Source: Sulfitobacter sp. EhC04
GTDB taxonomy: Bacteria; Pseudomonadota; Alphaproteobacteria; Rhodobacterales; Rhodobacteraceae
Assembly: GCF_001650875.1 (NCBI RefSeq)
Contig: NZ_LXYI01000089.1
Location: 248,001-312,000 of the forward strand
Direction of reading: 5' to 3'
DNA length: 64,000 bases
Shown here: one piece after another, positions 36,654-46,725 of the stretch
Numbering within the stretch: position 1 is the first letter of the stretch
Layout: the number at the start of each line of letters is the position of its first letter
Translations under genes and position numbers: made by a program
The notes under the pieces: generated by a model
Seen by the model: the letters and a program-made list of their open reading frames with translations, nothing else
Told to the model about the DNA's origin: nothing
Database searches by the model: none

Positions 36654-38540
36654 ATGCTGAACCTGATTAAATCGTTCTCCAAGCGCCAGAAACGCGGCAT
36701 TTTGCTGACCCTTGATTCGCTGCTGGTGGTCTTTTCCATCATGTTTGCCATTGTGGCCCAGGCGTTGCCCGGCGGGCTTGTCACGAACATGATCGCCTAT
36801 GTTCCGGTCCTGCCATATGTGCTGCTGGTCGGCATCGGCGTTTCCATGTGGCTGGGTGTCTGTGCGATCCAGTTGAATTCCTATGAAACCGCCGCCATCG
36901 GCATGACCGGTGTATTCGCGATGTTCCTCACCATCACGTCGATTGTCGTGTCCAATATTCTGGGCCTTGGCATGCCGCTGGGTGTCCATCTGGTGTTCGG
37001 GGCGGCCTTCTTTTCTTCGGTGGTGATCAGCCGCGCGGTGCTGCTGCAACTGGTTCTGGCGATCTATCGTCGCTCTACCTCGCGGTGCCGGGTCCTGATC
37101 TATGGCGCGGGCACGACCGGTACGCAGCTGGTGTCGGCCCTGCGCGGGCATGAGAACATCGAACCGGTTGCATTTGTCGATGACAACGCGGCCATTCAGG
37201 GCCTCAGCGTGGCGCAACTGCCGGTATACAACCCGCTGCGGATTGCCGAGGTCGCGCGGGAAAAGAAAATTGACCGTGTGCTTCTGGCGGTTCCATCGCT
37301 GAGCCTGCCAAAGCAGGCCCAGATTGCCCGCAGGCTGGAAAAGATGGGGCTGGAGGTGCAGACCCTGCCATCCTTTGCCCAGCTTATCGGAGAAGAGGCG
37401 CTGGTGGACAAGCTGACCCCGCTGTCGGCGCACCGCTTCCTGAACCGCGTTGAGGTGGATGACACGATCCGCGAAACCACCGCATGTTATACGCAGAAGG
37501 TGATTCTCGTGTCGGGGGCAGGCGGGTCCATCGGCGCTGAACTGTGCCGTCAGGCTCTGGACCGTCGCCCGACAAAGCTGGTTCTGTTCGAGTTGAGCGA
37601 ATTCGCGCTTTACAATGCGGACATGGAACTGCGCCAATTGTCAGAAGGCCGCGCCATCGAGATTGTGCCGGTTCTTGGGTCCATCACGGATGCGCGGCAG
37701 GTCCGCAAGGTCATGACCGAACACAATGTTCAGGTGGTCCTTCATGCGGCAGCCTACAAACATGTTCCGCTGGTCGAGGCCAATCCGCTATCCGGTCTGG
37801 TCAACAATGTCTTCGGGACCCAGACGCTGGCCGAACAGGCCGCGAAGGCCGGGGTGGAACGGTTCATCCTGATTTCCAGTGACAAGGCGGTGCGGCCCAC
37901 CAACATCATGGGCGCGTCCAAGCGGTTGGCGGAACTGGTGATACAGGATATGGCACGCCGGTCTGCGGCGAAGACAGGCGGAACGATCTTTTCGATGGTC
38001 CGCTTTGGCAATGTGCTTGGTTCTTCCGGGTCAGTTGTGCCGTTGTTTCAGGACCAGTTGAGCCGGGGCGGTCCGCTGACCGTGACCGACAAGCTGGTCG
38101 AGCGGTATTTCATGACCGTTCAGGAGGCGGTGAAGCTGGTTCTGCAGGCAGGTGCCATGGCTCAGGGCGGTGAGGTATTTGTGCTGGACATGGGCAAGCC
38201 CGTTTCCATCTTCCAGCTTGCTCGCCAGGTCATCGAAAGCGCGGGTTACACCCTGCGTGACGAAGAGAACCCCGATGGTGACATCGAGATCGAGTTCACG
38301 GGCCTGCGTGCCGGTGAGAAGATGGTCGAGGAATTGACCCTGTCGGGAGAGCGGTTCCCGACCCAGCACCCCAAGATTTTCGCGACGCGCGAAGAGGGGC
38401 TTTCGGAGATCGAGATCGCATCGGCAACCCGGCGTCTGCGCGAAGCGTTTGTCGCGTCGAACGAGGACATGGCCCGAGGTGTCGTGATGCGGTGGGTCGA
38501 AGGCTACGCCAAACATGCGCGCGAGCGGAAAACCTCCTGA
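36654..38540 (+). CDS. Nucleotide-sugar 4,6-dehydratase (CapD/WbpM type)
   Basis: A 628-residue membrane enzyme. About four N-terminal membrane helices are followed by a Rossmann-like middle domain (CRVLIYGAGTTGTQLVSALRG) and the catalytic SDR domain, ILVSGAGGSIGAELCRQAL and SSDKAVRPTNIMGASKRLAEL. In the last motif Met replaces the usual SDR Tyr, as in long-type UDP-GlcNAc C4,C6-dehydratases (PglF, WbpM), with the Lys kept. The product supplies a 4-keto-6-deoxy sugar for the exopolysaccharide. Length agrees with the family. Confidence 0.9.
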   Translation: MLNLIKSFSKRQKRGILLTLDSLLVVFSIMFAIVAQALPGGLVTNMIAYVPVLPYVLLVGIGVSMWLGVCAIQLNSYETAAIGMTGVFAMFLTITSIVVSNILGLGMPLGVHLVFGAAFFSSVVISRAVLLQLVLAIYRRSTSRCRVLIYGAGTTGTQLVSALRGHENIEPVAFVDDNAAIQGLSVAQLPVYNPLRIAEVAREKKIDRVLLAVPSLSLPKQAQIARRLEKMGLEVQTLPSFAQLIGEEALVDKLTPLSAHRFLNRVEVDDTIRETTACYTQKVILVSGAGGSIGAELCRQALDRRPTKLVLFELSEFALYNADMELRQLSEGRAIEIVPVLGSITDARQVRKVMTEHNVQVVLHAAAYKHVPLVEANPLSGLVNNVFGTQTLAEQAAKAGVERFILISSDKAVRPTNIMGASKRLAELVIQDMARRSAAKTGGTIFSMVRFGNVLGSSGSVVPLFQDQLSRGGPLTVTDKLVERYFMTVQEAVKLVLQAGAMAQGGEVFVLDMGKPVSIFQLARQVIESAGYTLRDEENPDGDIEIEFTGLRAGEKMVEELTLSGERFPTQHPKIFATREEGLSEIEIASATRRLREAFVASNEDMARGVVMRWVEGYAKHARERKTS

Positions 38541-38658
38541 ATATGTCGCAGTAATGTCTCTATCTGTCCGGGGCTGTCTCAGCCTGCGGGCGAATGGTTG
38601 ATTTCCGCGAGGCCGGTTGGCAGAACCTACTAAGGTGTCTCAGAAAGAGGACAACAGC

Positions 38659-40857
38659 GTGTCGCAGGTAAACGGGAAAGCCACTACAAGGGCCTGGCGG
38701 TCAGCGCGGGTCAGGGAAACCTGTCTTGCGGTCTCCGTGTCAGCCGGGTTGTTGGCACAGCCTGCCCTTGCAGATGATACCTATGATATCTTCGCTGTCC
38801 CGGATCGACCGACGCTGAACTTTTACGGCTCTCCCGGCCTGATCGACATGCCAAGCGGTCAGGTCCTGCCTGACGGTCAAATGGCGGTTGGCGTTTCCAG
38901 CTTTGGCGGGATCACCCGTACCACGCTGACCTTTCAGGCCACACCACGCCTGTCGGCCAGTTTCCGGTATGTCGGCATCCAGGACTGGAACACAGACGGG
39001 TTTGGCACCTATCGCGACCGCAGTTTCGACGTCCGTTACCAATTGAAGAAAGAAGGCCGGATCTGGCCATCCATCACGGTCGGCCTTCAGGATTTCGCGG
39101 GCACCGGTATCTATGCCGGTGAATATATCGTGGCGACCAAGACGTTTGACAAGATCGGCAGCATTCCGGGTGTTTTCACGGTGACGGCGGGTCTGGGCTG
39201 GGGCCGCTTGGGCAGCTCTGGCTCCATCGGCGCACCCTTTGGGGGGCCGCGCCCCCCCTTTGACGCCCAAAGCCGCGGCGGCAGCCCGTCTTTCGACCAA
39301 TGGTTCCGTGGCCAGGCCGCCCCCTTTGCCGGGGTCGAGTGGCAGGTCAATGACCGCTGGGGGCTGAAGGCGGAATACAGTTCCGATGCCTATGAGGCCG
39401 AAACGATCACCCGTAGTGTCTTTACCCGCAAATCCCGTTTCAACTTTGGGGCGGAGTACCAGTATTCGGACCGGATGCGATTCGGGGCTTATTATCTGTA
39501 CGGTTCGGAATTCGGCATCACTGCGCAGTTGCAGCTGAATCCGAAACAACCACCAGCCCCGACGCGGGTATTGCCGACCGCACCGATCGAGCCACGCCCC
39601 AGCCGGGCGTCGCAGCCGCAGGCCTATGATACGGCCTGGTCGCAAAGCGAGAATGCGGCGCAGACCATGCGTGACAGGCTGAAGCCGGTGCTGGAAGGCT
39701 ATGGCCTGACGCTGGTTTCGCTCAAGGTATCGGCGTCGAGCGCGGAACTGCGGATGCGCAACGGCACCTATGGTGCCATGTCCGTCGCAATCGGGCGCGC
39801 CGCGCGGGCGATGGCGCAGGTCCTGCCTGCCTCGGTCGAGACTTTCCGCATCGTGCCGATGCAAAAAGGCCTGGCGCAATCGGCCGTGATCATGCGGCGA
39901 TCCGATCTGGAAGCGCTTGAATTTGACCCACAGGCGGCTGAGGCCTTGCTGGCGGTTACCGGTTTCGGTGCCGCGACGCCCAATCTGCCGGGTGCGGCGG
40001 TCAACGGTGATCTTTACCCCGACTTCTCCTGGTCGTTCGGCCCCTATGCCGATCCAAGTTATTTCGACCCCGACAATCCGGTGCGCGTCGATGCCGGCGT
40101 AAAGGCGGATTTCAAATACCGTCCGGCACCGGGCTGGGAAATCGGCGGTCTGGTCAAGCATCGCCTTGCGGGCAACGTCAGCGACAGCGCAAGGCTCAGC
40201 AACTCGCAACTGGCGCGGGTGCGGACCGACGGCATTCTTTACGCGCGGGCCAGCGATACCAGCCTTGAGAACCTCTATGTCCTGCGCCAATGGAAACCGG
40301 GCAACGATGTCTATGCCCGCGTGACCGCAGGGTATCTGGAACGGATGTTCGGTGGCATCTCTGCCGAAGTCCTGTGGAAGCCGGTGGCGAGCCGTCTGGC
40401 CTTGGGCATCGAGGCGAATTACGTCAAGCAGCGCGATTATTCCGGCCTGGGGTTCCAAAGCTACGGTGTCGCGACCGGTCATGCCTCTGCCTATTATGAT
40501 TTTGGCGGCGGCTACCTGGGGCAGGTCGATGTGGGCCGCTATCTGGCGGGCGATGTCGGCGGCACGGTGACCGTGACACGCGAATTCGCAAACGGCTGGC
40601 GTGTCGGCGGCTTCTTTACCCTCACAAACGTATCTTCGGCAGAATTTGGCGAAGGGTCGTTTGACAAGGGTATCAACCTGACGATCCCGGTCAGCTGGTT
40701 CCTGGGCACGCCCGGAAAACGGACAATCAATACCACCATCCGTCCGATCCAGCGGGACGGCGGTGCGCGTCTGAGCGTTCCGGGGCGGTTGTATGAACAG
40801 GTCCGGTCGGGCCATCGCGATGCAATCGAAAGCGAATGGTCGAGGGTTTGGGAATGA
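38659..40857 (+). CDS. YjbH-family exopolysaccharide protein
   Basis: A 732-residue exported protein. A GTG start at 38659 follows AGAGGAC; the leader VSQVNGKATTRAWRS is followed by a hydrophobic segment ending in Ala-Leu-Ala and a predicted outer-membrane beta-barrel (LNFYGSPGLIDMPSGQ is the YjbH/GfcD hallmark). The second half has the repeated aromatic-terminal strands of a barrel. YjbH-type proteins (E. coli YjbEFGH, GfcD) are needed for exopolysaccharide secretion. A Pro-rich linker lies near residue 300. Stop overlaps the next start (ATGA). Confidence 0.85.
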   Translation: MSQVNGKATTRAWRSARVRETCLAVSVSAGLLAQPALADDTYDIFAVPDRPTLNFYGSPGLIDMPSGQVLPDGQMAVGVSSFGGITRTTLTFQATPRLSASFRYVGIQDWNTDGFGTYRDRSFDVRYQLKKEGRIWPSITVGLQDFAGTGIYAGEYIVATKTFDKIGSIPGVFTVTAGLGWGRLGSSGSIGAPFGGPRPPFDAQSRGGSPSFDQWFRGQAAPFAGVEWQVNDRWGLKAEYSSDAYEAETITRSVFTRKSRFNFGAEYQYSDRMRFGAYYLYGSEFGITAQLQLNPKQPPAPTRVLPTAPIEPRPSRASQPQAYDTAWSQSENAAQTMRDRLKPVLEGYGLTLVSLKVSASSAELRMRNGTYGAMSVAIGRAARAMAQVLPASVETFRIVPMQKGLAQSAVIMRRSDLEALEFDPQAAEALLAVTGFGAATPNLPGAAVNGDLYPDFSWSFGPYADPSYFDPDNPVRVDAGVKADFKYRPAPGWEIGGLVKHRLAGNVSDSARLSNSQLARVRTDGILYARASDTSLENLYVLRQWKPGNDVYARVTAGYLERMFGGISAEVLWKPVASRLALGIEANYVKQRDYSGLGFQSYGVATGHASAYYDFGGGYLGQVDVGRYLAGDVGGTVTVTREFANGWRVGGFFTLTNVSSAEFGEGSFDKGINLTIPVSWFLGTPGKRTINTTIRPIQRDGGARLSVPGRLYEQVRSGHRDAIESEWSRVWE

Positions 40858-41555
40858 TGCGTGCGCTCTCTTTGACGGCGGTGATTTCTGCACTGGTGCT
40901 TGCGGGGTGCAGCAGCAACCCCAACAGTGGCGACCCAGCCCTTGCCGCGTCCCGTGCCTTGTTCGATTCGATCAAGGCCAGGACCTCCGGCGCCGGTGCC
41001 GATGCAGGTCCGCCCCTGCGCATCGACGTGACCCGCAAGCAGTTGAACCAGACCCCCGGTCCGGTGATGCAGGTGATCCCCGACAATTCGAAGGTCCAGG
41101 ATTTCTTGCGGTTGGTTGCCCGCCGCGACGACAGCAATCCCGGCACGGTCGAGGTTTGGCAATCGTCGGATGATGCGCAGGTGATCCTGCGCAACGGCGT
41201 TCTGGTGGGGACCAAGGGGCTGGGCGGTGACCTGCGTTCTGCCGAGGCGGCGACCGCCTTTGCGGGGTTCGACGGGCAGGGCGGCGGCGGTCAGCGTCTG
41301 ATCACCATCGACCGCACCAATGGCACGGCACAGACCGTCGCTTTTTCCTGCGATATGACCCAACTGGGGCGCGAAACAATCCAGATCGTGGATCAGCGCA
41401 TCCCGACCTACCGGATGCGCGAAGATTGTTCCTATGGCCAAGCCAGCTTTACCAATGAATACTGGGTGGAAACAGGCAGCGGTCGCATGCGCAAATCCCG
41501 GCAGTGGGCCGGGCCGACCTTTGGCTACATTGAATTCCTGCGCCTTCAGGGCTGA
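40854..41555 (+). CDS. YjbF-family lipoprotein
   Basis: A 233-residue lipoprotein of the YjbF/GfcB family. The signal ends with lipobox LAGC (Cys near residue 19), and the mature part includes MQVIPDNSKVQDFLRLVARRDDSNPG and WQSSDDAQVILRNGVLVGTKGLGGDL, which is the family signature. It works with YjbH in polysaccharide assembly at the outer membrane; here their genes overlap by 4 bp. Other partners of the E. coli yjbEFGH set (YjbE, YjbG) are not visible nearby. Confidence 0.85.
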   Translation: MMRALSLTAVISALVLAGCSSNPNSGDPALAASRALFDSIKARTSGAGADAGPPLRIDVTRKQLNQTPGPVMQVIPDNSKVQDFLRLVARRDDSNPGTVEVWQSSDDAQVILRNGVLVGTKGLGGDLRSAEAATAFAGFDGQGGGGQRLITIDRTNGTAQTVAFSCDMTQLGRETIQIVDQRIPTYRMREDCSYGQASFTNEYWVETGSGRMRKSRQWAGPTFGYIEFLRLQG

Positions 41556-41594
41556 GCCCTTGTTCTAAGGCAGGCTTGGGTACAGGTTGGGCGC

Positions 41595-42449
41595 ATGGAC
41601 AAGACGCTTCTCTCATTTGGTCACGGCTATTCCGCGCGGGCGCTGGCAGCGCGCCTGATCCCGCAGGGCTGGCGTGTCATCGGCACGACCCGCAGCGCGG
41701 ACAAACGGGATGACATCGCGCGCACCGGAGTGGAGCCGTTGCTGTGGCCGGGCACCGATCTGCGCCCACTGTTGCAGGAGGTTCGGCATATTCTGGTCTC
41801 GGCCGGGCCGGGGTCCGAAGGCGATCCGGTGTTGGCGGCACTTGGCCCTGACATCACGGAAATGGCGCCGCGCCTGCGTTGGCTGGGGTATCTGTCGACC
41901 ACCGGCGTCTACGGTGATCATCAGGGCGCTTGGGTGGATGAGCAGACCCCCCTGACCCCGGCCACAAAGCGTGGGCAGGCAAGGGTAGAGGCCGAGGCCG
42001 CCTGGCGGGCGATCCCGGACCTGCCGCTGCACATCTTCCGGCTGGCGGGCATCTATGGCCCCGGCAGAGGTCCCTTTGCCAAGGTCCGCCGTGGCACCGC
42101 CCGGCGCATCATCAAGGAGGGGCAGGTGTTTTCGCGCATTCATGTGGAGGACATCGCCCAGGCGCTGGTCCTGTCGATTGCCCGGCCCGATCCCGGCGCG
42201 GTCTATAACCTGTGCGACGACGACCCGGCCCCGCCGCAGGATGTGATCGGCCACGCCGCTGAGCTTCTGGGGTTGCCCCTGCCCCCGGCAGAGGATTTCG
42301 AGACAGCGGAAATGACGCCCATGGCGCGGAGTTTCTACGCCGAGAGCAAGAAGGTGCGGAACGATCACGCAAAGCAGGCGTTAGGTTGGGACCCCCAATT
42401 TCCGACCTATCGCGCTGGACTTGCTGCAATGCTCAAGAATGATACCTGA
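41595..42449 (+). CDS. SDR-family NAD(P)-dependent oxidoreductase
   Basis: A 284-residue atypical SDR similar to the YeeZ-type proteins: LLSFGHGYSARALAARL is a degenerate Rossmann motif, LGYLSTTGVYGDHQGAWVDE contains the Ser/Thr of the active site, but the YxxxK pair is not clear. A sugar-nucleotide or quinone-like role is possible. Last 11 bp overlap exoD. It belongs to the plus-strand run after YjbH/YjbF but may not be specific to exopolysaccharide. Confidence 0.75.
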   Translation: MDKTLLSFGHGYSARALAARLIPQGWRVIGTTRSADKRDDIARTGVEPLLWPGTDLRPLLQEVRHILVSAGPGSEGDPVLAALGPDITEMAPRLRWLGYLSTTGVYGDHQGAWVDEQTPLTPATKRGQARVEAEAAWRAIPDLPLHIFRLAGIYGPGRGPFAKVRRGTARRIIKEGQVFSRIHVEDIAQALVLSIARPDPGAVYNLCDDDPAPPQDVIGHAAELLGLPLPPAEDFETAEMTPMARSFYAESKKVRNDHAKQALGWDPQFPTYRAGLAAMLKNDT

Positions 42450-43047
42450 TCCTGAACCCGCCGACAAAGACGACGAGAACCATACGCTAAGTCGCCTTCT
42501 GGACGGCATGGATCATGCTGCGCGCCGCGATACCGTGTCGGTGCAGGATGTGCTGACCGAATTCGGTGACCGTACCATCACGCCCTTCATTCTGCTGATT
42601 GCGGTCCTGCTGGTGTCGCCGATATCCGGCATTCCCGGCATGCCCACCATCGCCGCGTCGATCATCGTGATCATGTCGGTACAGGCCCTGTCGGGGCGAC
42701 GTCGCCTGTGGTTGCCCGGTTTCCTGCTGCGCCGCACCATCGCAAGCGACAGGCTGCGCAAGGCCGTTTCCTGGATGCGCAAGCCCTGTGCCTTTCTCGA
42801 CAGGCACTCCCAGCAACGTCTGGTATTCCTGACACGCGGGCCGATGCGCTGGATCACTCTCGCAGCCTGCGCCGTGATCCCGTTGGGCTGGCCGCCGCTT
42901 GAGGTGCTGCCCATGGTGTCCTCCATCGGTGGGGGAACTGTCGCCCTGCTGGCCTATGGGCTGTACACCAAAGACGGCGTTTACGTGCTTTTGGGCTACA
43001 TCATGATCGCACTATCGGCGGGTGCTATCCTGTCATTCTGGCCATGA
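42439..43047 (+). CDS. exoD: Exopolysaccharide synthesis protein ExoD
   Basis: A 202-residue membrane protein of the ExoD family (Sinorhizobium exoD is required for normal exopolysaccharide production and invasion of nodules). Hydrophobic segments are ITPFILLIAVLLVSPISGIPG, LAACAVIPLGWPPLEVLPM and GTVALLAYGLYTKDGVYVLLGYIMIAL; SISGIPGMPTIAASIIVIM is the conserved stretch. Biochemical role unknown. The start overlaps the previous gene, and the ATG at 42439 was selected as the first with a family-like N-terminus. Confidence 0.85.
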   Translation: MIPDPEPADKDDENHTLSRLLDGMDHAARRDTVSVQDVLTEFGDRTITPFILLIAVLLVSPISGIPGMPTIAASIIVIMSVQALSGRRRLWLPGFLLRRTIASDRLRKAVSWMRKPCAFLDRHSQQRLVFLTRGPMRWITLAACAVIPLGWPPLEVLPMVSSIGGGTVALLAYGLYTKDGVYVLLGYIMIALSAGAILSFWP

Positions 43048-43117
43048 CGCTTCGTCCCTTGTTCGCATCGTGACCTGCCTCCATATAGGGTCGAAAGAGC
43101 AAGGCGGGCAGTAGAAA

Positions 43118-43897
43118 ATGAACTTGAAATCCTTTGTCGAAGCACCGCGCTTCAGCAGTTTCATCATGGGAGTCATCATTTTCAACGCGATTCTGCTGGG
43201 GCTGGAAACCTCACGGGTCGCCATGGCCCATGCGGGCGGGCTGATCGTGCTGCTGGACAAACTGTGCCTGGCGATCTTTGTTGTCGAACTGCTGCTGAAA
43301 CTTTTTGTGCACCGCCTCCGGTTTTTCCGTGACGGCTGGAACATCTTTGATTTCGTGATTGTCGGTGTTTCGCTGGTGCCAGCGGCGCAAGGGTTCAGCG
43401 CGTTGCGGGCTTTGCGCATTTTGCGGGTGCTGCGGCTGGTTTCCGCCGCACCCCGCCTGCGCCGGGTGGTCGAGGGATTCATCACGGCACTGCCCGGCAT
43501 GGCCTCCGTGTTCTCCCTGATGGCTCTGATTTTCTACATCGGCGCGGTCATCGCGACCAAACTCTTTGCCTACAGTTTTCCCGACTGGTTCGGCACATTG
43601 GGGCGGTCGGGCTATTCGCTGTTCCAGATCATGACGCTGGAAAGCTGGTCCATGGGCATCGTCCGCCCGGTGATGGAGGTCTATCCGCTGGCATGGATGT
43701 TCTTCATCCCCTTCATCATGGTGACGACATTTGCGGTTGTGAACCTGCTGGTCGGTCTGATCGTGAACTCTATGCAGGACGCCCACCACGAAGAAGAGAA
43801 TGCCGAAACCGGTGCCTATCGGGACAGTGTCAACGAGCGCCTGATCGCGATTGAAGAGCGCCTTGACCGGCTGCTGGAGCAACAGAAAGGGAAGTAA
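43118..43897 (+). CDS. NaChBac-type voltage-gated sodium channel
   Basis: A 259-residue single-domain cation channel, working as a tetramer. Six helices are visible; S4 is FSALRALRILRVLRLVSAAPRLRR with arginines every third residue. The pore loop has TLESWSMG, the selectivity-filter pattern of bacterial sodium channels such as NavAb and NavMs. After S6 (TTFAVVNLLVGLIVNSM) there is an acidic linker and a C-terminal coiled coil (ERLIAIEERLDRLLEQQ) that holds the tetramer. Sodium selectivity is predicted, not proven. It may support motility or pH homeostasis in sea water. Confidence 0.9.
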   Translation: MNLKSFVEAPRFSSFIMGVIIFNAILLGLETSRVAMAHAGGLIVLLDKLCLAIFVVELLLKLFVHRLRFFRDGWNIFDFVIVGVSLVPAAQGFSALRALRILRVLRLVSAAPRLRRVVEGFITALPGMASVFSLMALIFYIGAVIATKLFAYSFPDWFGTLGRSGYSLFQIMTLESWSMGIVRPVMEVYPLAWMFFIPFIMVTTFAVVNLLVGLIVNSMQDAHHEEENAETGAYRDSVNERLIAIEERLDRLLEQQKGK

Positions 43898-43910
43898 ACG
43901 CCGCGCGGCT

Positions 43911-45839
43911 TCAGGCCCGCTGCGCCCCGATCCGGGCCACGCCCAGAACATCCAGCACCTTTGCCTCGATCTGTTCGGCATTCATGCCTGCCACCGCATA
44001 CATGTCCGCCGGGGAGGCCTGGTCAATGAAGATGTCCGGCAACACCATGGAGCGGTATTTCAACCCTTTGTCGAAGACGCCTTCCTCCGCCAGAAGCTGC
44101 GCTACATGGCTGCCGAAACCACCCACGGCACCTTCTTCAATGGTGATCAGCGCCTCATGATCCGCCGCCAGTGACAGGATCAGATCCCGGTCCAGCGGTT
44201 TGGCAAATCGCGCATCGGCGATGGTGGGGGTGATCCCCTTGGCCGCAAGCGCCTCGGCGGCTTTTTCAACCTCGGCCAGCCGGGTTCCGAAGGACAGCAG
44301 CGCCACGCGGCTGCCCTGGCGGATCATCCGACCCTTGCCGATTTCCAGCGGCTTGCCGCGCTCCGGCATGTCCACGCCGTTGCCCTCGCCACGGGGAAAG
44401 CGAAAGGCGATGGGCCCGTCGTCGTGGGCTGCTGCTGTGGCGACCATGTGCTTCAGTTCCGCCTCATCTGCGGCAGCCATGACCACGAAGCCCGGCAGGT
44501 TGGCAAGATAGGCCACGTCAAAGGCCCCGGCGTGGGTCGCCCCGTCAGCACCCACCAGCCCTGCGCGGTCGATGGCAAACCGGACCGGCAGGCGCTGGAC
44601 CGCCACGTCATGCACCACCTGATCGTACCCGCGTTGCAGGAAGGTCGAATACATCGTGCAGAAGGGCCGCATCCCGCCAGCGGCCAGGGCGGCAGAAAAG
44701 GTCACCCCGTGCTGTTCCGCGATGCCCACGTCAAAGCAGCGCGAAGGATAGCGTTCAGCGAACAGGTTCAGCCCGGTGCCATCCGGCATTGCAGCGGTCA
44801 CGGCGCAGATCTTGTCGTCCTCTGCCGCTTCCTCCAGCAGGGTCTTGGCAAAAACCGAGGTATAGGAGGGGGCGTTGGAAGGTGCCTTTTTCTGCTCGCC
44901 GGTGATGACGTTGAACTTGGATACCCCGTGCCCCTTGTCCCGTGCGTTTTCGGCAGGGGCATATCCCTTGCCCTTCTTGGTCAGCACATGAATCAGGATT
45001 GGCCCCGTCGCCCGCGCCTTGACCGTGCGCAGCACCGGCAGCAACTGGTTCATGTCATGCCCGTCGATCGGGCCGAGATAGGAAAAGCCGAGCTGTTCAA
45101 ACAGGGTGCCACCCACGGCCATGCCCTTGAGCATGTCCTTGGCGCGTTTCGCCCCCTCGCGGAACGGGTAGGGCAGCAGGCTGACCGCGCCCTTGGCCGC
45201 CGCCTTGAAATCCTGAAACGGTTCCTCTGCATACAGCCGGCTGAGGTAGCTCGACATCGCGCCCACCGGCGGCGCGATGGACATCTCGTTGTCGTTGAGA
45301 ATCACGATCAGGCGCTTTTTCAGGTGACCGGCGTTGTTCATCGCCTCATAGGCCATCCCGGCAGACATCGCCCCATCGCCGATCACCGCAATCGCATCTC
45401 CCAGACCTTCTGGCACCACACCGCCCAGATCACGCGCCACGGCAAAACCAAGCGCCGCGCTGATCGAGGTGGAGCTATGGGCCGCACCAAAAGGGTCATA
45501 GGGGGATTCGCTGCGCTTGGTGAAACCGCTTAACCCGTCCTTCTGCCGTAGGGTGCGGATGCGGTCGCGCCTTTCGGTCAGGATCTTGTGCGGATAGCAC
45601 TGGTGGCCCACGTCCCAGATGATCTTGTCACGGGGGGTGTCAAAGACCGCGTGCAACGCGACTGTCAGCTCAACCACGCCCAGCCCGGCCCCCAGGTGCC
45701 CGCCCGTTTCGGAAACGGCAGAGACGGTCTCGGCCCGAACCTCGCGGGAAAGCTGAATAAGCTGGCTGTCGGTCAGCCCGTGCATGTCAGCGGGGCGCTT
45801 GATCTTGTCCAGCAGCGGTGTGGCGGGTTGGTCAGGCAT
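43911..45839 (-). CDS. dxs: 1-deoxy-D-xylulose-5-phosphate synthase
   Basis: A 642-residue thiamine-diphosphate enzyme. It condenses pyruvate with glyceraldehyde 3-phosphate, first step of the non-mevalonate isoprenoid pathway. Landmarks are [21 protein letters not shown], the ThDP/Mg motif [33 protein letters not shown], and transketolase C-terminal parts ([20 protein letters not shown] with the catalytic Glu region). AAAGGGGGCAGAC precedes ATG 45839, so this start is preferred to a TTG/ATG further upstream. It ends a minus-strand run petP-petR-xseB-ispA-dxs. Uses thiamine, supplied by the thiBPQ operon at 57.7 kb. Confidence 0.97.
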   Translation of the reverse strand: MPDQPATPLLDKIKRPADMHGLTDSQLIQLSREVRAETVSAVSETGGHLGAGLGVVELTVALHAVFDTPRDKIIWDVGHQCYPHKILTERRDRIRTLRQKDGLSGFTKRSESPYDPFGAAHSSTSISAALGFAVARDLGGVVPEGLGDAIAVIGDGAMSAGMAYEAMNNAGHLKKRLIVILNDNEMSIAPPVGAMSSYLSRLYAEEPFQDFKAAAKGAVSLLPYPFREGAKRAKDMLKGMAVGGTLFEQLGFSYLGPIDGHDMNQLLPVLRTVKARATGPILIHVLTKKGKGYAPAENARDKGHGVSKFNVITGEQKKAPSNAPSYTSVFAKTLLEEAAEDDKICAVTAAMPDGTGLNLFAERYPSRCFDVGIAEQHGVTFSAALAAGGMRPFCTMYSTFLQRGYDQVVHDVAVQRLPVRFAIDRAGLVGADGATHAGAFDVAYLANLPGFVVMAAADEAELKHMVATAAAHDDGPIAFRFPRGEGNGVDMPERGKPLEIGKGRMIRQGSRVALLSFGTRLAEVEKAAEALAAKGITPTIADARFAKPLDRDLILSLAADHEALITIEEGAVGGFGSHVAQLLAEEGVFDKGLKYRSMVLPDIFIDQASPADMYAVAGMNAEQIEAKVLDVLGVARIGAQRA

Positions 45840-45853
45840 GTCTGCCCCCTTTG

Positions 45854-46720
45854 TCAATTCCTGCGCGTGACGACAAAACGCGCGGCGTCGCGCAGCGTTT
45901 CGCCGTCCTTGCCATATATGTCCAGCGCATCACAGGCCGATTGCACCAATTCTTCGGCGCGATGTCTGGCTTCATCAAGGCCCAGCAGGGACACGAATGT
46001 GGCCTTGCCTGCCTTGGCATCCTTGCCCGTGGCCTTGCCGACGGTGGCCGCATCGCCTTCGACGTCCAGAATGTCATCTGCGATCTGAAACGCAAGGCCA
46101 AGCGCGCCGGAATAGGTCGCTAGCGGTGCGGCATCCGCGCCCGCCATGCGGGGCCCGGCCATGGCGGACCAGGCGAACAGCGCCCCGGTCTTGCCCTGTT
46201 GCAATGTGGTGATCTGCTCAAGTGTCAGCGGAGACCCGGCCGTTTCGGCGGCGATATCCAGCGCCTGGCCCAGCACCATGCCCCGCGCGCCAGCGGCCTG
46301 TGCCAGGCTGCGCGCCAGTGCCGCACGGGTGATGTCGCTGCCTGCATCGGGATGGGTGACCAGTTCAAAGGCCAGCGATTGCAGCGCATCGCCCGCCAGA
46401 ACGGCTGTCGCCTCGTCCCATGTCACATGCACTGTCGGTTCGCCGCGCCGCAGGTCGTCGTCATCCATGCAGGGCAGATCGTCATGCACCAGGCTGTAGG
46501 CATGCAGCGCCTCGATCGCGGTGGCAGGCCAGATCGCCTGAGTGGCGGGGATGCCGTGCAATCTGGCCGATTCCAGCACCAGGAAACCGCGCAAACACTT
46601 ACCGCCACGGGTGGCATGGGCCATCGCGCGGACAAAGGGCAGATCGTCAAATTCCCCCAATGCCCGGTCAAAGTGCCGCGCCACGGCATCCGCCGTCTTG
46701 GAGAGCCTGCGTTGGAACAC
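45854..46720 (-). CDS. ispA: Farnesyl/geranyl diphosphate synthase
   Basis: A 288-residue prenyl transferase. The first Asp-rich motif [17 protein letters not shown] and the second [15 protein letters not shown] are intact, along with the [13 protein letters not shown] substrate-entry region. Short-chain FPP-type products are expected from the residues before the first motif (SL before VHDD). A GTG start at 46720 was chosen because no ATG lies nearby and the xseB stop is 6 bp upstream. Next to dxs it forms an isoprenoid unit, and petPR regulators are upstream. Confidence 0.92.
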   Translation of the reverse strand: MFQRRLSKTADAVARHFDRALGEFDDLPFVRAMAHATRGGKCLRGFLVLESARLHGIPATQAIWPATAIEALHAYSLVHDDLPCMDDDDLRRGEPTVHVTWDEATAVLAGDALQSLAFELVTHPDAGSDITRAALARSLAQAAGARGMVLGQALDIAAETAGSPLTLEQITTLQQGKTGALFAWSAMAGPRMAGADAAPLATYSGALGLAFQIADDILDVEGDAATVGKATGKDAKAGKATFVSLLGLDEARHRAEELVQSACDALDIYGKDGETLRDAARFVVTRRN

Positions 46721-46725
46721 TGCTG

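Noticed and set aside
38740..40893. Minus-strand open frame of over 700 codons opposite the YjbH gene
   Set aside because: Antisense shadow of a GC-rich gene; the plus strand has a clear YjbH signature, signal peptide and ribosome site.
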